A DNA stretch of 56,284 nt from Gammaproteobacteria bacterium (GTDB lineage: Bacteria; Pseudomonadota; Gammaproteobacteria; Pseudomonadales; Azotimanducaceae). Below the pieces are notes generated by a model. It saw only the letters and a list, made by a program, of their open reading frames with translations. It did no database searches and was not told the DNA's origin. Made by a program: the position numbers and the translations under genes. The number at the start of each line of letters is the position of its first letter. The first letter of the stretch is position 1. The DNA lies in assembly GCA_028818795.1 (NCBI GenBank), contig JAPPND010000183.1, positions 13,133-69,416 of the forward strand, in the 5' to 3' direction. This document shows, in pieces, positions 1-8,358 of the stretch.

Positions 1-1
1 A

Positions 2-676
2 CTGTCGGATTGGGAAAAAGTCTGGGATCGAATTTTTGAAAAGTACGGACATTATTCCGGCGTCCACACGATAAACAATGCGGCACTCGTCGTCATGGGT
101 TTGACTTTCGGTTCGGGCGACTACGAAAACGGTATCGTGGTGACGGTGCGAGGCGGCTGGGACACCGATTGCAACGGGGCAACGGTCGGTTCGATCCTGG
201 GTGCGAAATTTGGTGCCGGTTCCTTGCCCGACAAATGGATAGGCGTACTCAGCGATCGGTTGATGTCGGTCGTAAGAGACTGCAACGACAACCGCATCTC
301 GGAATTGGCGGACCGCACCCATCGCCTGGCCCGCCGGATGATGGAGCCGTCCGAGGATGAAGACGAAGCCGGTCCGGTCGTCGAGACCGCGGAAGTCGAG
401 CTACGAGGCAAATGGGCGCTCAATGTGAGCTTTGGCAAGCAAGTCTTGACGGTCAACGACGACTGGTCCGGTCAGTTGGAGATGACCGCGTTCGGCGAGA
501 TTGCCAAGGTTCGGAACATTCGCGTGGAGAGAAACAAGGTCTCCTTCGTGTACGGCGTGAACAAGGGCGAGATGGTGATGGACATCGAATTCCAGGGGAC
601 GATCAAAGGCGACCGGCTGACGGGGCTGTGCAGCAGCAATGGTCACGAGTTCGAGATGAGCGGAGTGAGAATCTGA
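2..676 (+). CDS. ADP-ribosylglycohydrolase family protein, C-terminal part (5' partial)
   Basis: The frame is open from the window edge, so the start lies outside. The visible N-terminal part carries the hallmark of the ADP-ribosylglycohydrolase (ARH/DraG) fold: V-R-G-G-W-D-T-D-C-N-G-A followed by a Gly-rich helix (GSILGAKFGAG) and P-x-x-W. In this family the Asp residues of GGDTD bind the metal pair that hydrolyses ADP-ribosyl bonds. Here the motif reads GGWDTDCNGAT, so both acidic residues are kept. After an acidic linker (residues about 85-100 of the segment from the ATG at 95) comes a roughly 90-residue strand-rich region ending F-x-G-T-I-K-G-D-R-L-T-G, resembling a small lipocalin-like barrel. 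That tail is not part of the standard enzyme and may be a sensor or anchoring domain (inference). Confidence 0.8.
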   Translation: MSDWEKVWDRIFEKYGHYSGVHTINNAALVVMGLTFGSGDYENGIVVTVRGGWDTDCNGATVGSILGAKFGAGSLPDKWIGVLSDRLMSVVRDCNDNRISELADRTHRLARRMMEPSEDEDEAGPVVETAEVELRGKWALNVSFGKQVLTVNDDWSGQLEMTAFGEIAKVRNIRVERNKVSFVYGVNKGEMVMDIEFQGTIKGDRLTGLCSSNGHEFEMSGVRI

Positions 677-746
677 ATGACAGGGCGGTAGGACATCGGC
701 TCGGTTGGCCGTAGGAGCTTTGCCCTTGTGGGGCTTGAGGTCAACG

Positions 747-1202
747 ATGGACAATCGAGCGGATTGGGCAGTAACGGAGGAGGAGCAGGCGGTGGGCGTA
801 TCGAATGCAGTCGTGGAACTCAGGAACCCGCGCCGGCGAGACCTGGAACCGATCGAAATCGAAGCCATGGCGGATACCGGGTCGATGCATTTGTGCATCC
901 CGGCGTCCATCCAAGACTCCTTGGAACTCGAAGCCCTCGAGGAAAGGCCCGTGGTGCTGGCGGATGGAACCCGGCGGTCGGTCCCGTACGTTGGTCCCAT
1001 CGAACTCCGCTATGCCGGCCGGGTGGGCTTCACCGGTGCATTGGTCATGGGAGATCAACCGCTGCTTGGCTTGGTTCCCATGGAGGACATGGACTTGGTA
1101 GTCGTTCCGAAGACCCAACGGGTAATCCCGAACCCTGCCAACCCGGGTCGGGGCGGCTCTTTCGCGTTGTCGCCGTTACGCCCGCAGCAACACGCGATGT
1201 GA
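747..1202 (+). CDS. Clan AA (retropepsin-like) aspartic protease family protein
   Basis: A protein of about 151 residues with the single-domain aspartic-protease signature: A-D-T-G-S-M-H-L-C-I-P near residue 40 supplies the catalytic D-T-G, and a later hydrophobic G-D-Q-P-L-L-G-L-V-P segment matches the second conserved part of these small retropepsin-like proteins. Such proteins act as homodimers, and their bacterial substrates are largely unknown. I chose the ATG at 747, which has a GAGG ribosome binding site a few bases upstream. An in-frame upstream codon at 705 would add 14 residues without family similarity. The gene lies 70 bases before a vapBC pair, a common type of neighbourhood for small accessory genes. 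Confidence 0.75.
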   Translation: MDNRADWAVTEEEQAVGVSNAVVELRNPRRRDLEPIEIEAMADTGSMHLCIPASIQDSLELEALEERPVVLADGTRRSVPYVGPIELRYAGRVGFTGALVMGDQPLLGLVPMEDMDLVVVPKTQRVIPNPANPGRGGSFALSPLRPQQHAM

Positions 1203-1239
1203 GATATACCTTGAGATATATTCCAGGCTTCAGTATGTT
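1201..1239 (+). promoter_or_regulatory. Promoter and direct-repeat operator candidate of vapBC
   Basis: TTGAGA at 1211-1216 and TATGTT at 1234-1239 are separated by 17 bases, a good sigma-70-type spacing, and lie just before the antitoxin gene at 1273. The octamer GAGATATA occurs twice, at 1201-1208 and 1213-1220, so the -35 region sits inside a direct repeat 12 bases apart. VapB antitoxins normally autoregulate through sites overlapping their promoter, so this is a likely operator (inference). Confidence 0.5.
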
Positions 1240-1272
1240 GGGTCGTGTGCTTGCTGAAGGAGAGGTCGCAAC

Positions 1273-1515
1273 ATGGCCGCGGCCGAGGACTATCGCGGAG
1301 TCGCCAAGGTGTTCTGGAGTGGACGCAGCCAGGCAATCCGGCTGCCGGCGGCGTGTCGGTTCAATGTCTCGGAGGTGGAAGTCGTGAAGAACGGCGACAC
1401 CTTGACGTTGCGACCACGCGGCAAGAACTGGAGGAGGTTCTTCGCCTCTTCGACACGGGGTTCTCTTCCCGAACGGGAACAACCTCCGTTGGAAGAGAGG
1501 GAGCCCCTCCATTGA
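1273..1515 (+). CDS. vapB: VapB-type antitoxin (AbrB/MazE fold)
   Basis: An 80-residue protein with an N-terminal swapped-hairpin DNA-binding domain: V-F-W-S-G-R-S-Q-A-I-R-L-P at residues 12-24, followed by V-S-E-V-E-V-V-K-N-G-D-T-L-T-L-R-P. This is the standard VapB signature. The charged C-terminal tail should wrap the toxin. The ATG at 1273 follows an AAGGAGAGG site. The stop codon overlaps the TTG start of the downstream PIN toxin by three bases, so the two are translationally coupled. The protein should neutralise the toxin and repress the promoter at 1211-1239. Confidence 0.85.
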   Translation: MAAAEDYRGVAKVFWSGRSQAIRLPAACRFNVSEVEVVKNGDTLTLRPRGKNWRRFFASSTRGSLPEREQPPLEEREPLH

Positions 1516-1925
1516 CGCGGTTCATGCTGGACACCGACACCTGCATCTATTTGATCAACCGGCGCGATGCCTCGATGTTGGCGATTTTCGAGCGGCACGC
1601 CGAAGCGATTTGCATTTCGGCCATCGCCCATGCCGAGCTTTGCTACGGCGCGCATCATTCGACCCGGGTGGAACGAAACCGGCAAGAATTGAGGGAGTTT
1701 GTCGCTGACCTAGACGTTGCGGCCTTCGACGAAGTCGCCGGCGGCCACTATGGCGAGATCCGCGAGACGCTGGCCAGAGACGGTACGCCCATTGGCGCCA
1801 ATGACCTCCTCATTGCGGCTCACGCCAGGAGCCTGTCGGCTGTGCTGGTGACAAACAACCAGAAGGAGTTCGGTCGCGTGCCGGGACTCAAGACCGAGAA
1901 TTGGGTGGTCAGACAAGCGGGTTAG
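1512..1925 (+). CDS. vapC: VapC-type PIN-domain ribonuclease toxin
   Basis: A PIN-domain RNase of 137 residues if translation starts at the TTG at 1512, giving the typical opening M-T-R-F-M-L-D-T-D-T-C-I-Y-L-I. The alternative ATG is at 1524. The acidic metal-binding residues are all visible: D in L-D-T-D, E in I-A-H-A-E-L-C-Y-G, D in I-G-A-N-D-L-L-I-A-A-H and the V-T-N-N-Q-K-E-F segment near the end. Enzymes of this family cleave tRNA or rRNA at specific sites when freed from VapB. The TTG overlaps the antitoxin stop, which supports it as the start. The gene appears intact. Confidence 0.85.
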   Translation: MTRFMLDTDTCIYLINRRDASMLAIFERHAEAICISAIAHAELCYGAHHSTRVERNRQELREFVADLDVAAFDEVAGGHYGEIRETLARDGTPIGANDLLIAAHARSLSAVLVTNNQKEFGRVPGLKTENWVVRQAG

Positions 1926-1932
1926 CAGCGCG

Positions 1933-2826
1933 TCAGAACAACGCCAATGCCGGCACGTCTACCCGTCCCCGATAGAGGCACGTCGACGACGTCAGGAAGA
2001 ACGTCTTGAAGTCGTCGTCGCCCCAGGTGAAGTTGGCGCAGAAGGCGGGTGTCCTGATCACCCCGAGACAGGTGCCGTCGTCGGGATGGTAGATGTGGAC
2101 GCCGCCGGGCCCCGCGCAGAAGACGTTTCCGAGGCTATCGATCTTCAGCCCGTCGGGTGCGCCCGCGCCTTCGCCGGTTGATTCGGCGAACACGTCGCCG
2201 CCTGACAGAGTGCCGTCTTCGGCGACATCGAACCGCCGGATGTGCATCTGCGGTGTGTCAGCGACGTATAGACCGTTGTGGTCCGGCGTAAACGCAAGTC
2301 CGTTGGGCTGGTTGAAGTCGCTCGACAGCAGCGTCAGATCCCGCGACTCGGGGTCGAGGCGGTACACGCCGGTGAAATCGAGTTCCGTCTCCCGGGTCAC
2401 CGCCACCGCACCGCCGCCGCGCCCGAACGTCGGATCGGTGAAATACACCATACCGTCCTGGCGCACGACAATGTCGTTGGGGCTGTTGAGCTCCTTGCCG
2501 TCGTAGTGACTTGCCACCACAACGACGCTGCCGTCGCGCTCGGTCCTTGAGACCCGGCTCGTCGCATGCTCGCAGGACAGGATGCGGCCGTCGTGGTCGT
2601 AGGTGTTGCCGTTGGTCATATTGCTCGGCTCGCGGAACACCGAGACGCCATCCGCCTCGGACCACCGGTGCATTCGGTTGCCGGGGATGTCGCTGAACGT
2701 GAGGTGCTTGTCTCGCGGATGCCAGATCGGCCCTTCGGTGAAGCCGAACCCCTCGGCGAGTGTTTCCAACGCAAAGTCGCGCGGAACGATGGAGAGGAAA
2801 CGTTCGTCTCGTATCTCGATGTTCAA
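1933..2826 (-). CDS. SMP-30/gluconolactonase/LRE family protein
   Basis: A 297-residue six-bladed beta-propeller of the SMP-30/gluconolactonase family, which hydrolyses sugar lactones or related esters with a divalent metal in the central channel. Characteristic segments are F-T-E-G-P-I-W (metal-binding Glu), N-T-Y-D-H-D-G-R-I-L-S-C-E-H, L-N-S-P-N-D-I-V-V (metal-binding Asn), F-T-D-P-T-F-G and G-A-P-D-G-L-K-I-D (metal-binding Asp). Translation starts at TTG 2826, with GGAGAAG nine bases upstream. The gene ends seven bases from vapC on the opposite strand. The substrate cannot be told from sequence. The surrounding degradative genes suggest a catabolic lactone. Confidence 0.85.
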   Translation of the reverse strand: MNIEIRDERFLSIVPRDFALETLAEGFGFTEGPIWHPRDKHLTFSDIPGNRMHRWSEADGVSVFREPSNMTNGNTYDHDGRILSCEHATSRVSRTERDGSVVVVASHYDGKELNSPNDIVVRQDGMVYFTDPTFGRGGGAVAVTRETELDFTGVYRLDPESRDLTLLSSDFNQPNGLAFTPDHNGLYVADTPQMHIRRFDVAEDGTLSGGDVFAESTGEGAGAPDGLKIDSLGNVFCAGPGGVHIYHPDDGTCLGVIRTPAFCANFTWGDDDFKTFFLTSSTCLYRGRVDVPALALF

Positions 2827-2923
2827 GCTGTCTTCTCCAGCGAAGTTTGCCGAGCGGTCTGCTATGGTACTTGACCCGCTTGGCAGCGCACCGCCTAGGT
2901 CGAGGGGTCGTCTGCCGCGGTCC

Positions 2924-3000
<77 letters not shown>

Positions 3001-3029
3001 GATTGTTCGAGATCGATGTGGCACCCGTG

Positions 3030-3050
3030 GGGCGACGCTTGTCGTCGCCC
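3030..3050. repeat. Intergenic palindrome, type A variant
   Basis: A perfect 8-bp stem GGGCGACG/CGTCGCCC encloses the loop CTTGT. The loop is the reverse complement of the ACAAG loop in the type A palindromes at 5159, 8338 and 11794, while the stem sequence differs but still pairs fully. It lies between the tRNA and the cupin gene. No T-run follows, so it is not a standard terminator. Confidence 0.6.
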
Positions 3051-3167
3051 GGTTGCGGATGCCGCCTGGGGGGGAACGGAACCGTACTTGGGTTGGGGGG
3101 TGTGGTCAGTGGAAAAGGACGCAGCCGGACCCGGCACCGTTACCACCGACGACGTGGGCCGGGACAC

Positions 3168-3515
3168 ATGGGCATAACCGTCGAGCACGGCTACTTCACC
3201 GAGGGCAGCGACGCCCGCGCCGAAATCGAGGCGGCAGGTCTGCATCTGCACGAAGTCGATGCACCACCCAGTGGTGGCACGCCGATTCACTGGCACGACG
3301 TCGGGATCCATTTCTATGTCGAGGGCGGCCTGTTCCGATTTCAGGATCCGGCAACCGGCGACGTCCACGAATGCATACCCGGTACCAAGTTCGTGATCCC
3401 CGAGCGAACGCTGCACATCGAAGAGGAACACAACGGCTACAAGGGCGTCGTGGGGATGACCAAGGATCCCGTTCCGCAACCGTTTGTGAGGTCGCCAGAA
3501 GAACTTGAGGCGTAG
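3168..3515 (+). CDS. Small single-domain cupin protein
   Basis: A 115-residue protein starting at ATG 3168. The cupin motif 1 is visible as T-P-I-H-W-H-D-V-G-I-H-F-Y-V-E-G-G, with the H-x-H metal ligands, followed by a motif-2-like segment I-P-G-T-K-F-V-I-P-E-R-T-L-H near the C-terminus. Single cupins of this size act as dioxygenases, isomerases or ligand binders. The frame is open about 65 codons further upstream, but that part runs through the tRNA and the palindrome and is not coding. It precedes an amidohydrolase gene by 72 bases and may be co-transcribed with it. The function is not assignable beyond the fold. Confidence 0.75.
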   Translation: MGITVEHGYFTEGSDARAEIEAAGLHLHEVDAPPSGGTPIHWHDVGIHFYVEGGLFRFQDPATGDVHECIPGTKFVIPERTLHIEEEHNGYKGVVGMTKDPVPQPFVRSPEELEA

Positions 3516-3587
3516 CGCACTACGATTCCCGCTGATTTTGGCGCTGCCGGCCGCTGCGTCGGGACAACGCGACAGGATCCGTTGCCG

Positions 3588-4814
3588 ATGAACGCCCTCT
3601 ACCTCAACGGTCGGGTCTTCGACGGCGATCACATGATCGACGACCACGCCGTGCTGATCGAGGGTGCCCGCATTGCCCGCGTTGCGCCCGCCGGCGACTT
3701 CGAAGGCTTCGCCGGAGAAATCGTTGACTGCACGGGATGCACGGTGATGCCCGGCCTCGTCGACTGCCACGTGCATCTCATGTTCCGTGGCGAACCCGAT
3801 CCCTGGGCCAGTCTCGAGAAACTCGACGTCGCCCATGCCGTCGTTCGAGCCCTTGAGCACGCCCGGGACACGCTCCGAGGCGGGGTCACGTCCATCCGGG
3901 ACTGCGGCGGTCGCGAGTACCAGGAGTTCGCAGTCCGAGATGCCTGTAACGAAGGCCGTTTCCAGGGTCCGACGATTCTCGCCGCCGGCAAGATGATCTG
4001 CATGACCGGCGGACATGGCAACCGAATGGGCCGCGTGGCGGATGGCGTGGACGAGGTGGTGAAGGCGGTGCGGGAACAGGTTCACGCCGGCTCCGATCTC
4101 GTCAAGATCATGGCGACCGGCGGGGTGATGACGCCCGGGGTCGACCCGGAGGACGCGCACTACTCCGCAGAGGAGATCGCCGCCGGAATCGCAGAGGCGA
4201 AACGCTTCCGCCGACGTACCGCGAGCCATGCCCAAGGGGCAGAAGGCATCCTGAACGCAACCCGCGGTGGCGTGACTTCAATCGAACACGGCATCTTCAT
4301 GAACGACGAGTGCTGCCGGGCGATGCTCGACCGGGGCACGTTCCTGGTGCCGACCCTCGCGGCGTTACGCAACATTCTGGACAACGAAGACGCGGGGATT
4401 CCGGACTACGTGATGGAGAAGGCGAAGCGCTGTGCCGCCGCCCACGAACGTTCGATCCAGATGTTCTACGAGGCCGGTGGACGGATTGCTCTCGGTACCG
4501 ACGCGGGGACGCCCTTCAACCTGCACGGCTCGAACGCCGCCGAGCTCAAGTTCATGGTCGAGGTGGGCCTGCCGAACATCGATGCGCTGCGGGCCGGTAC
4601 CCGCAATGGCGCCGACTTGATGGGGCTCGAGGACCGAGGGCGAATTGCACAAGGCGCGGCGGCGGATCTCCTCGTGGTGGACGGCGACCCCACGGTAGAG
4701 ATCGACGCGGCCGCCGATCTCAATCGTCACCGGCGCGTGACGAGAGCCGGTAGGGTTGTCGTCGACCGAGCGCCATGTCGAGACACCGGATCCGGGCAAT
4801 CCGAGTCGACGTAG
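3588..4814 (+). CDS. Metal-dependent amidohydrolase (imidazolonepropionase / Xaa-Pro dipeptidase-like)
   Basis: A protein of about 408 residues with the complete amidohydrolase (M38-like) metal centre: H-x-H in G-L-V-D-C-H-V-H-L-M-F near residue 60, the candidate carboxylated Lys in D-L-V-K-I-M-A-T-G-G-V, His in T-A-S-H-A-Q-G and S-I-E-H-G, and the catalytic Asp in L-G-T-D-A-G-T-P-F. The flanking beta-sandwich is formed by both termini, and the end shows the usual A-D-L-L-V-V-D-G-D-P segment. Members hydrolyse cyclic amides, dipeptides or organophosphates. Start ATG 3588 is preferred over a TTG six bases earlier. It probably acts in the cytoplasm, as no signal peptide is visible. Confidence 0.88.
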   Translation: MNALYLNGRVFDGDHMIDDHAVLIEGARIARVAPAGDFEGFAGEIVDCTGCTVMPGLVDCHVHLMFRGEPDPWASLEKLDVAHAVVRALEHARDTLRGGVTSIRDCGGREYQEFAVRDACNEGRFQGPTILAAGKMICMTGGHGNRMGRVADGVDEVVKAVREQVHAGSDLVKIMATGGVMTPGVDPEDAHYSAEEIAAGIAEAKRFRRRTASHAQGAEGILNATRGGVTSIEHGIFMNDECCRAMLDRGTFLVPTLAALRNILDNEDAGIPDYVMEKAKRCAAAHERSIQMFYEAGGRIALGTDAGTPFNLHGSNAAELKFMVEVGLPNIDALRAGTRNGADLMGLEDRGRIAQGAAADLLVVDGDPTVEIDAAADLNRHRRVTRAGRVVVDRAPCRDTGSGQSEST

Positions 4815-4825
4815 CGGAGGAAAGC

Positions 4826-5098
4826 ATGAAGGAAATCAAGCGCATAGTCCCGCTCTCGGTCGGCAAGGTCTCAGCGGTCATCGGTGCAGTCGTCGGAGCG
4901 ATTGCGGGCCTGATCCTAGCGATGGTCACCACCGTGGTCGGCGTTGTCATCATAGTCTGGTTCTGGTTTGTCCAGATCATTGGAATGTCGCTCATCTGCG
5001 CGATCGGTGCCTTTGTCGGCGGCGTGATCTACGCGGCGATCTACAACGTCGTGGCTGGCCGGGTCGGCGGGATCAAGATCGAATTGGGCGACGCCTGA
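4826..5098 (+). CDS. Small two-segment membrane protein, function unknown
   Basis: A 90-residue protein with an excellent GGAGGAAAG ribosome binding site before ATG 4826. After the short basic start M-K-E-I-K-R-I-V-P-L-S-V-G-K come Gly/Ala-rich hydrophobic stretches at roughly residues 15-48 and 52-75, consistent with two to three membrane helices, and a hydrophilic end G-G-I-K-I-E-L-G-D-A. The I-x-P-L-S-V-G-K opening recalls DUF3566-like small membrane proteins, but I cannot confirm that family. It starts 11 bases after the amidohydrolase stop and so is probably in the same operon. Confidence 0.65.
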   Translation: MKEIKRIVPLSVGKVSAVIGAVVGAIAGLILAMVTTVVGVVIIVWFWFVQIIGMSLICAIGAFVGGVIYAAIYNVVAGRVGGIKIELGDA

Positions 5099-5158
5099 AA
5101 GGCCGACGTGGGACGACCCGCTTGTGGTGACCCGCCAGGAGGCACGGATCCGCTCAAC

Positions 5159-5179
5159 GGGACGGGACAAGCCCGTCCC
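5159..5179. repeat. Intergenic palindrome, type A
   Basis: Perfect 8-bp stem GGGACGGG/CCCGTCCC with loop ACAAG, between the small membrane protein and the D-aminoacylase. The same sequence occurs at 8338-8358 and 11794-11814, always between genes. Confidence 0.75.
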
Positions 5180-5252
5180 CGACGAGGTGGCGCCCGTGCC
5201 TCAGTCGGGGCATGATTCGCGCACAATCAGTTAGTGTTTGGGGAGACAAGCA

Positions 5253-6926
5253 ATGGCCCACGATCTCGTCATCCGGGGCGGCAGCGTCGTCGACGGCACC
5301 GGTTCGGAACCCTTCACCGGCGATGTCGCCGTCGACGGCGGCACCATCAGCAAGGTCGGCAAGGTCGATGATCCGGGCCACCGGGAGATCGACGCCGAGG
5401 GCCATGTGGTCACACCCGGTTTCGTCGATCTTCACACTCACTTCGATGCTCAGGCGGGTTGGGATCCGTTGCTGACGCCGGTCTCCTGGCACGGCGTCAC
5501 CACGGCGCTGTTCGGCAACTGCGGCGTCACCTTCGCACCCTGCAAGCCGGCGGACCGGGAGTTCCTGGCCGGCATGATGGAGACGGTCGAGGACATCCCG
5601 CGGAACGCGATCCTCACCGGGCTACCCTGGGATTGGGAGTCCTACGGCGAGTACCTCGACTCCATCGAGAAGCTCGGGCCGGCGATCAACATCACCGGCC
5701 TTGTCGGTCACTGCGCGTCCCGTTTCTACGTCATGGGCGAGCGAGCCGTGGAGGAGGATCCCACCGATGACGAGATCGACCAGATCGCGGGGTTGGTTGG
5801 GCGATCGGTCGCCGAAGGCGCCATCGGCTTTTCCACCAACCGGCTGCCGGGCCATGTGCTGCCAGATGGCCGTTCGATTCCGGGCACCTTTGCCAAGGAA
5901 GACGAGCTCGTCGCCATCTCGGAAGCCGTGGGCAAGGCGGGGGGCATCCTGCAGAGCGTCCTGAACTACGGAAAGCTCGATGACGAGATGACCATGCTGA
6001 CCAAGCAGGGCCGCGCGGCGGGCACCCGACTTTTGTTCAGCGCCCCGTACCACCCCGGTACGGACGGCAACGGGACGGGCTACGACGGTGCCATCGCGTC
6101 GATGCGCGGCGAGGGCCTCGATGTCAGCGGTCTGACCCTGCCCCGAAGCGGCGGCTTCCTGTCCGGGCTGACCACCGACATGCTCTTTCCCACGCCTGCA
6201 TGGGCCGAAGTCCGCAAGCTCGATTTCCGGGGCCGGCTGGCGGCGATTCGGGACGAAGCCACGCGGGATAGGCTCATCGAGGAAGTAAAGGAGGTGCCTC
6301 GGGTCGAACAGAGCGCACGGGCGTACTTCTGGCTCGGCGACGACGACCGGCCGCAGTACACGCGGGGTGCCGAAGAGAGCCTCTACAGCATGGCGCAGGC
6401 CGCCGGCGTCCACCCGGTCGAGGTTTGGATCGACAAGATGTTGGAGACCAACGGCGAGGCGATGTTCCACGTCCGTTTCTTCAATACGGACCTCGAGCGT
6501 TTGAGGTCGTTCCTCACCGCGGACTGGATCCTGCCGGGCATCGGCGATGCCGGTGCCCACGTGAGCCAGATCATGGATTCCGGCTGGACGTCGTTCCTGC
6601 TTTCCCACTGGGTTCGCGAAGAGGAGCTGTTCACCATCCAGGAAGCGGTACGTCGCATGACGAGCGGGTCGGCGCGGGTGCTGGGATTCCACGACCGCGG
6701 CACACTTGCCGAGGGCATGAAGGCCGACATCAACGTCATCGACCTGGATCGGGTCGCCGAACGCCAGCCGAAGCTCGTCCACGACTTCCCGGGCGGCGCG
6801 CCGCGGCTGATCCAGAAGGCGGTCGGCTACAAGGCGACGGTATGCAACGGGGCCGTGATCCTCGTCGACGACGAGCACACTGGGCAGCGTTCTGGACAGG
6901 TTCTGCGTAATCCGTCGAGGGTTTGA
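5253..6926 (+). CDS. N-acyl-D-amino-acid deacylase / D-aminoacylase family amidohydrolase
   Basis: A 557-residue amidohydrolase of the AAH3/D-aminoacylase group, which removes the acyl group from N-acyl-D-amino acids or opens related cyclic amides. The metal site is seen as F-V-D-L-H-T-H-F-D-A-Q near residue 60, and F-G-N-C-G-V-T-F-A-P supplies the Cys ligand typical of D-aminoacylases. A late G-I-G-D-A-G-A-H-V-S segment gives the catalytic Asp region, and the C-terminus ends with K-A-D-I-N-V-I-D. GGGGAGA lies at a good distance before ATG 5253. The length fits the family (about 480-570). Its neighbours suggest a degradative role on amide-containing compounds. Confidence 0.9.
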   Translation: MAHDLVIRGGSVVDGTGSEPFTGDVAVDGGTISKVGKVDDPGHREIDAEGHVVTPGFVDLHTHFDAQAGWDPLLTPVSWHGVTTALFGNCGVTFAPCKPADREFLAGMMETVEDIPRNAILTGLPWDWESYGEYLDSIEKLGPAINITGLVGHCASRFYVMGERAVEEDPTDDEIDQIAGLVGRSVAEGAIGFSTNRLPGHVLPDGRSIPGTFAKEDELVAISEAVGKAGGILQSVLNYGKLDDEMTMLTKQGRAAGTRLLFSAPYHPGTDGNGTGYDGAIASMRGEGLDVSGLTLPRSGGFLSGLTTDMLFPTPAWAEVRKLDFRGRLAAIRDEATRDRLIEEVKEVPRVEQSARAYFWLGDDDRPQYTRGAEESLYSMAQAAGVHPVEVWIDKMLETNGEAMFHVRFFNTDLERLRSFLTADWILPGIGDAGAHVSQIMDSGWTSFLLSHWVREEELFTIQEAVRRMTSGSARVLGFHDRGTLAEGMKADINVIDLDRVAERQPKLVHDFPGGAPRLIQKAVGYKATVCNGAVILVDDEHTGQRSGQVLRNPSRV

Positions 6927-6943
6927 ACACCGCCAACGCCTTC

Positions 6944-6987
6944 GTAGGGGCGGCCCTAACGGGCCCGAAGGGCACGCGGCCGCCCGT
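6944..6987. repeat. Intergenic palindrome, type B
   Basis: A GC-rich imperfect palindrome: GGGGCGGCC at the left, GGCCGCCC at the right, and an inner GGGCCCGAAGGGC hairpin. Related copies, with GGCGACC/GGTCGCC arms and the shared CCTAAC or CCTATC bridge, lie at 8219-8260 and 11725-11768. Confidence 0.65.
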
Positions 6988-7036
6988 GTTTTCTGCCAAC
7001 AGTGCGTGACTGGTGCGGGTACGGGAGTAGGGAAAG

Positions 7037-8177
7037 GTGGATATCCACGGTTTCTGCGATGAACGCTTCGCCCGCGTGCGGGAGGCCTTCGAGCGCAACT
7101 TCACCGAGCACGGCGACGTCGGTGCCAGCTTCGCGGCGACGGTGGAGGGCGAGTTGGTGGTGGATCTCTGGGCTGGCCACGCCGACAAGGCGCGCACACG
7201 GCCTTGGGAAGAGGACACCATCGTCAACGTCTACTCGACGACCAAGACCATGTCGTTCCTCTGCGCCTTCGTGCTGGCCGACCGGGGCTTGCTGGACTTC
7301 CACGCCAAGGTGACCGACTACTGGCCGGAGTACGGCCAGAACGGCAAGGAAAACACCGAAGTTCGCCATTTCATGAGCCACTCGGCGGGTGTTCCTGGGT
7401 TCGATCCAAAGCTCGGCGACGCCAGCGGACTCTATGACTGGGACGCCTGCGTTGAGAACTTGGCGAGACAGGCCCCGTGGTGGGAACCGGGTACGAAGAG
7501 TGGCTATCACGCCGTCACGCAGGGTTATCTGATCGGCGAGCTTGTGCGCCGAATCACCGGACGAACCATCGGGGCATTTTTTCCGGGAGGAGATCGCCCG
7601 ACCGCTCGGCTCGGACTTCCACATCGGGATGCCGGCCTCGGAGTTCGGTCGCGTCGCCGAGATGATCCCCGACGAGCCTGCCGAAGGCGCTGGGGGATTC
7701 GCGCCCGAGCCTGGTTCGATCCCCGCTCGAGTGTTCGCCAGCGCCCCGGCAGGCACCGACGCCGTCAACACCCCCGAGTGGCGCCGGGCGGAGATTCCCG
7801 CCGCTGGTGGCCACGGCAACGCCCGCGCCGTAGTCCGCGCCCAGACGCCCCTAGCCAACGACGGCAGTGCGTTCGGTGTCGAGTTGCTGTCGCCCGCGAG
7901 CTGCCGGTTGACGCTGGAAGAACAGACGGACGGGCCGGATGCCGTGCTCACGTTGCCGATTCGGTTCGGCCTGGGCTATGCGTTCCCCAACCAGTTCATG
8001 CCCATGTCGCCCAACGAAGACGCGATGTTCTGGGGCGGTGCCGGCGGCTCGACCATAGTCGTCGACCAGAAGGCCCGCGTGTGCCTGTCGTACGTCATGA
8101 ACCAGATGAAGGCGGCCATCGTCGGCGACCGGCGCGGCGGTGGCCTGGGCAAGGCTTTCTACGAGAGCCTAGCGTGA
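7037..8177 (+). pseudogene. Serine hydrolase (beta-lactamase class C / EstB-like), one frameshift
   Basis: Two overlapping frames together encode one class C beta-lactamase-like esterase. The first begins at GTG 7037 and contains G-D-V-G-A-S-F-A-A, the nucleophile motif S-T-T-K in V-Y-S-T-T-K-T-M, and S-G-Y-H-A-V-T-Q-G-Y-L. The second continues from F-F-R-E-E-I-A-R-P-L-G to the end at 8177 with W-G-G-A-G-G-S. The break is in a run of six T at 7577-7582: removing one T restores G-A-F-F-R-E-E, exactly as in the intact paralogue at 22477-23802 (G-T-F-F-R-E-E). The corrected protein is about 380 residues with no signal peptide, so it is cytoplasmic. Sequencing error in the homopolymer is as likely as a real mutation. 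Confidence 0.8.
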
Positions 8178-8218
8178 AACAAGGCCACAACACATTGAAT
8201 TCATTTATGAAATGGCCC

Positions 8219-8260
8219 GTAGCGGCGACCCTATCGCGCCCGCAAGGCGCGCGGTCGCCC
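8219..8260. repeat. Intergenic palindrome, type B
   Basis: Begins GTAGCGGCGACC and ends GGTCGCCC around an inner GCGCCC/GGCGCGC hairpin. It is nearly identical to the copy at 11725-11768 and is the first element of a packed run of hairpins reaching to 8358. Confidence 0.7.
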
Positions 8261-8293
8261 ATCTGAGGCGGTGCAAGTGTCCGCAGGTTGCCA

Positions 8294-8358
8294 CGAGAAT
8301 GCGCGAGCATTCTCGAAACGCGCCCGAAGGGCGCGCCGGGACGGGACAAGCCCGTCCC
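8294..8358. repeat. Packed hairpins: GNRA hairpin, partial type B and type A palindrome
   Basis: Three hairpins follow each other. CGAGAATGC/GCATTCTCG (8294-8315) is a perfect 9-bp stem closed by the stable tetraloop GCGA. CGCGCCC/GGGCGCG around GAA lies at about 8318-8334. The type A palindrome GGGACGGG-ACAAG-CCCGTCCC lies at 8338-8358. They end 13 bases before the start codon of the GMC oxidoreductase and could shape its mRNA leader. Confidence 0.65.

Noticed and set aside
3030-3050. Rho-independent terminator of the tRNA gene
   Set aside because: The hairpin is strong but no run of T follows, and it resembles the dispersed type A palindromes.
5622-6878. A 418-codon open frame antisense to the D-aminoacylase gene
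   Set aside because: The sense strand has all catalytic motifs of the family, and the antisense reading has none.
7577-7582. Programmed frameshift site in the serine hydrolase
   Set aside because: The change needed is +1 (skipping one T), and the intact paralogue reads through in one frame without such a run, so error or mutation is simpler.
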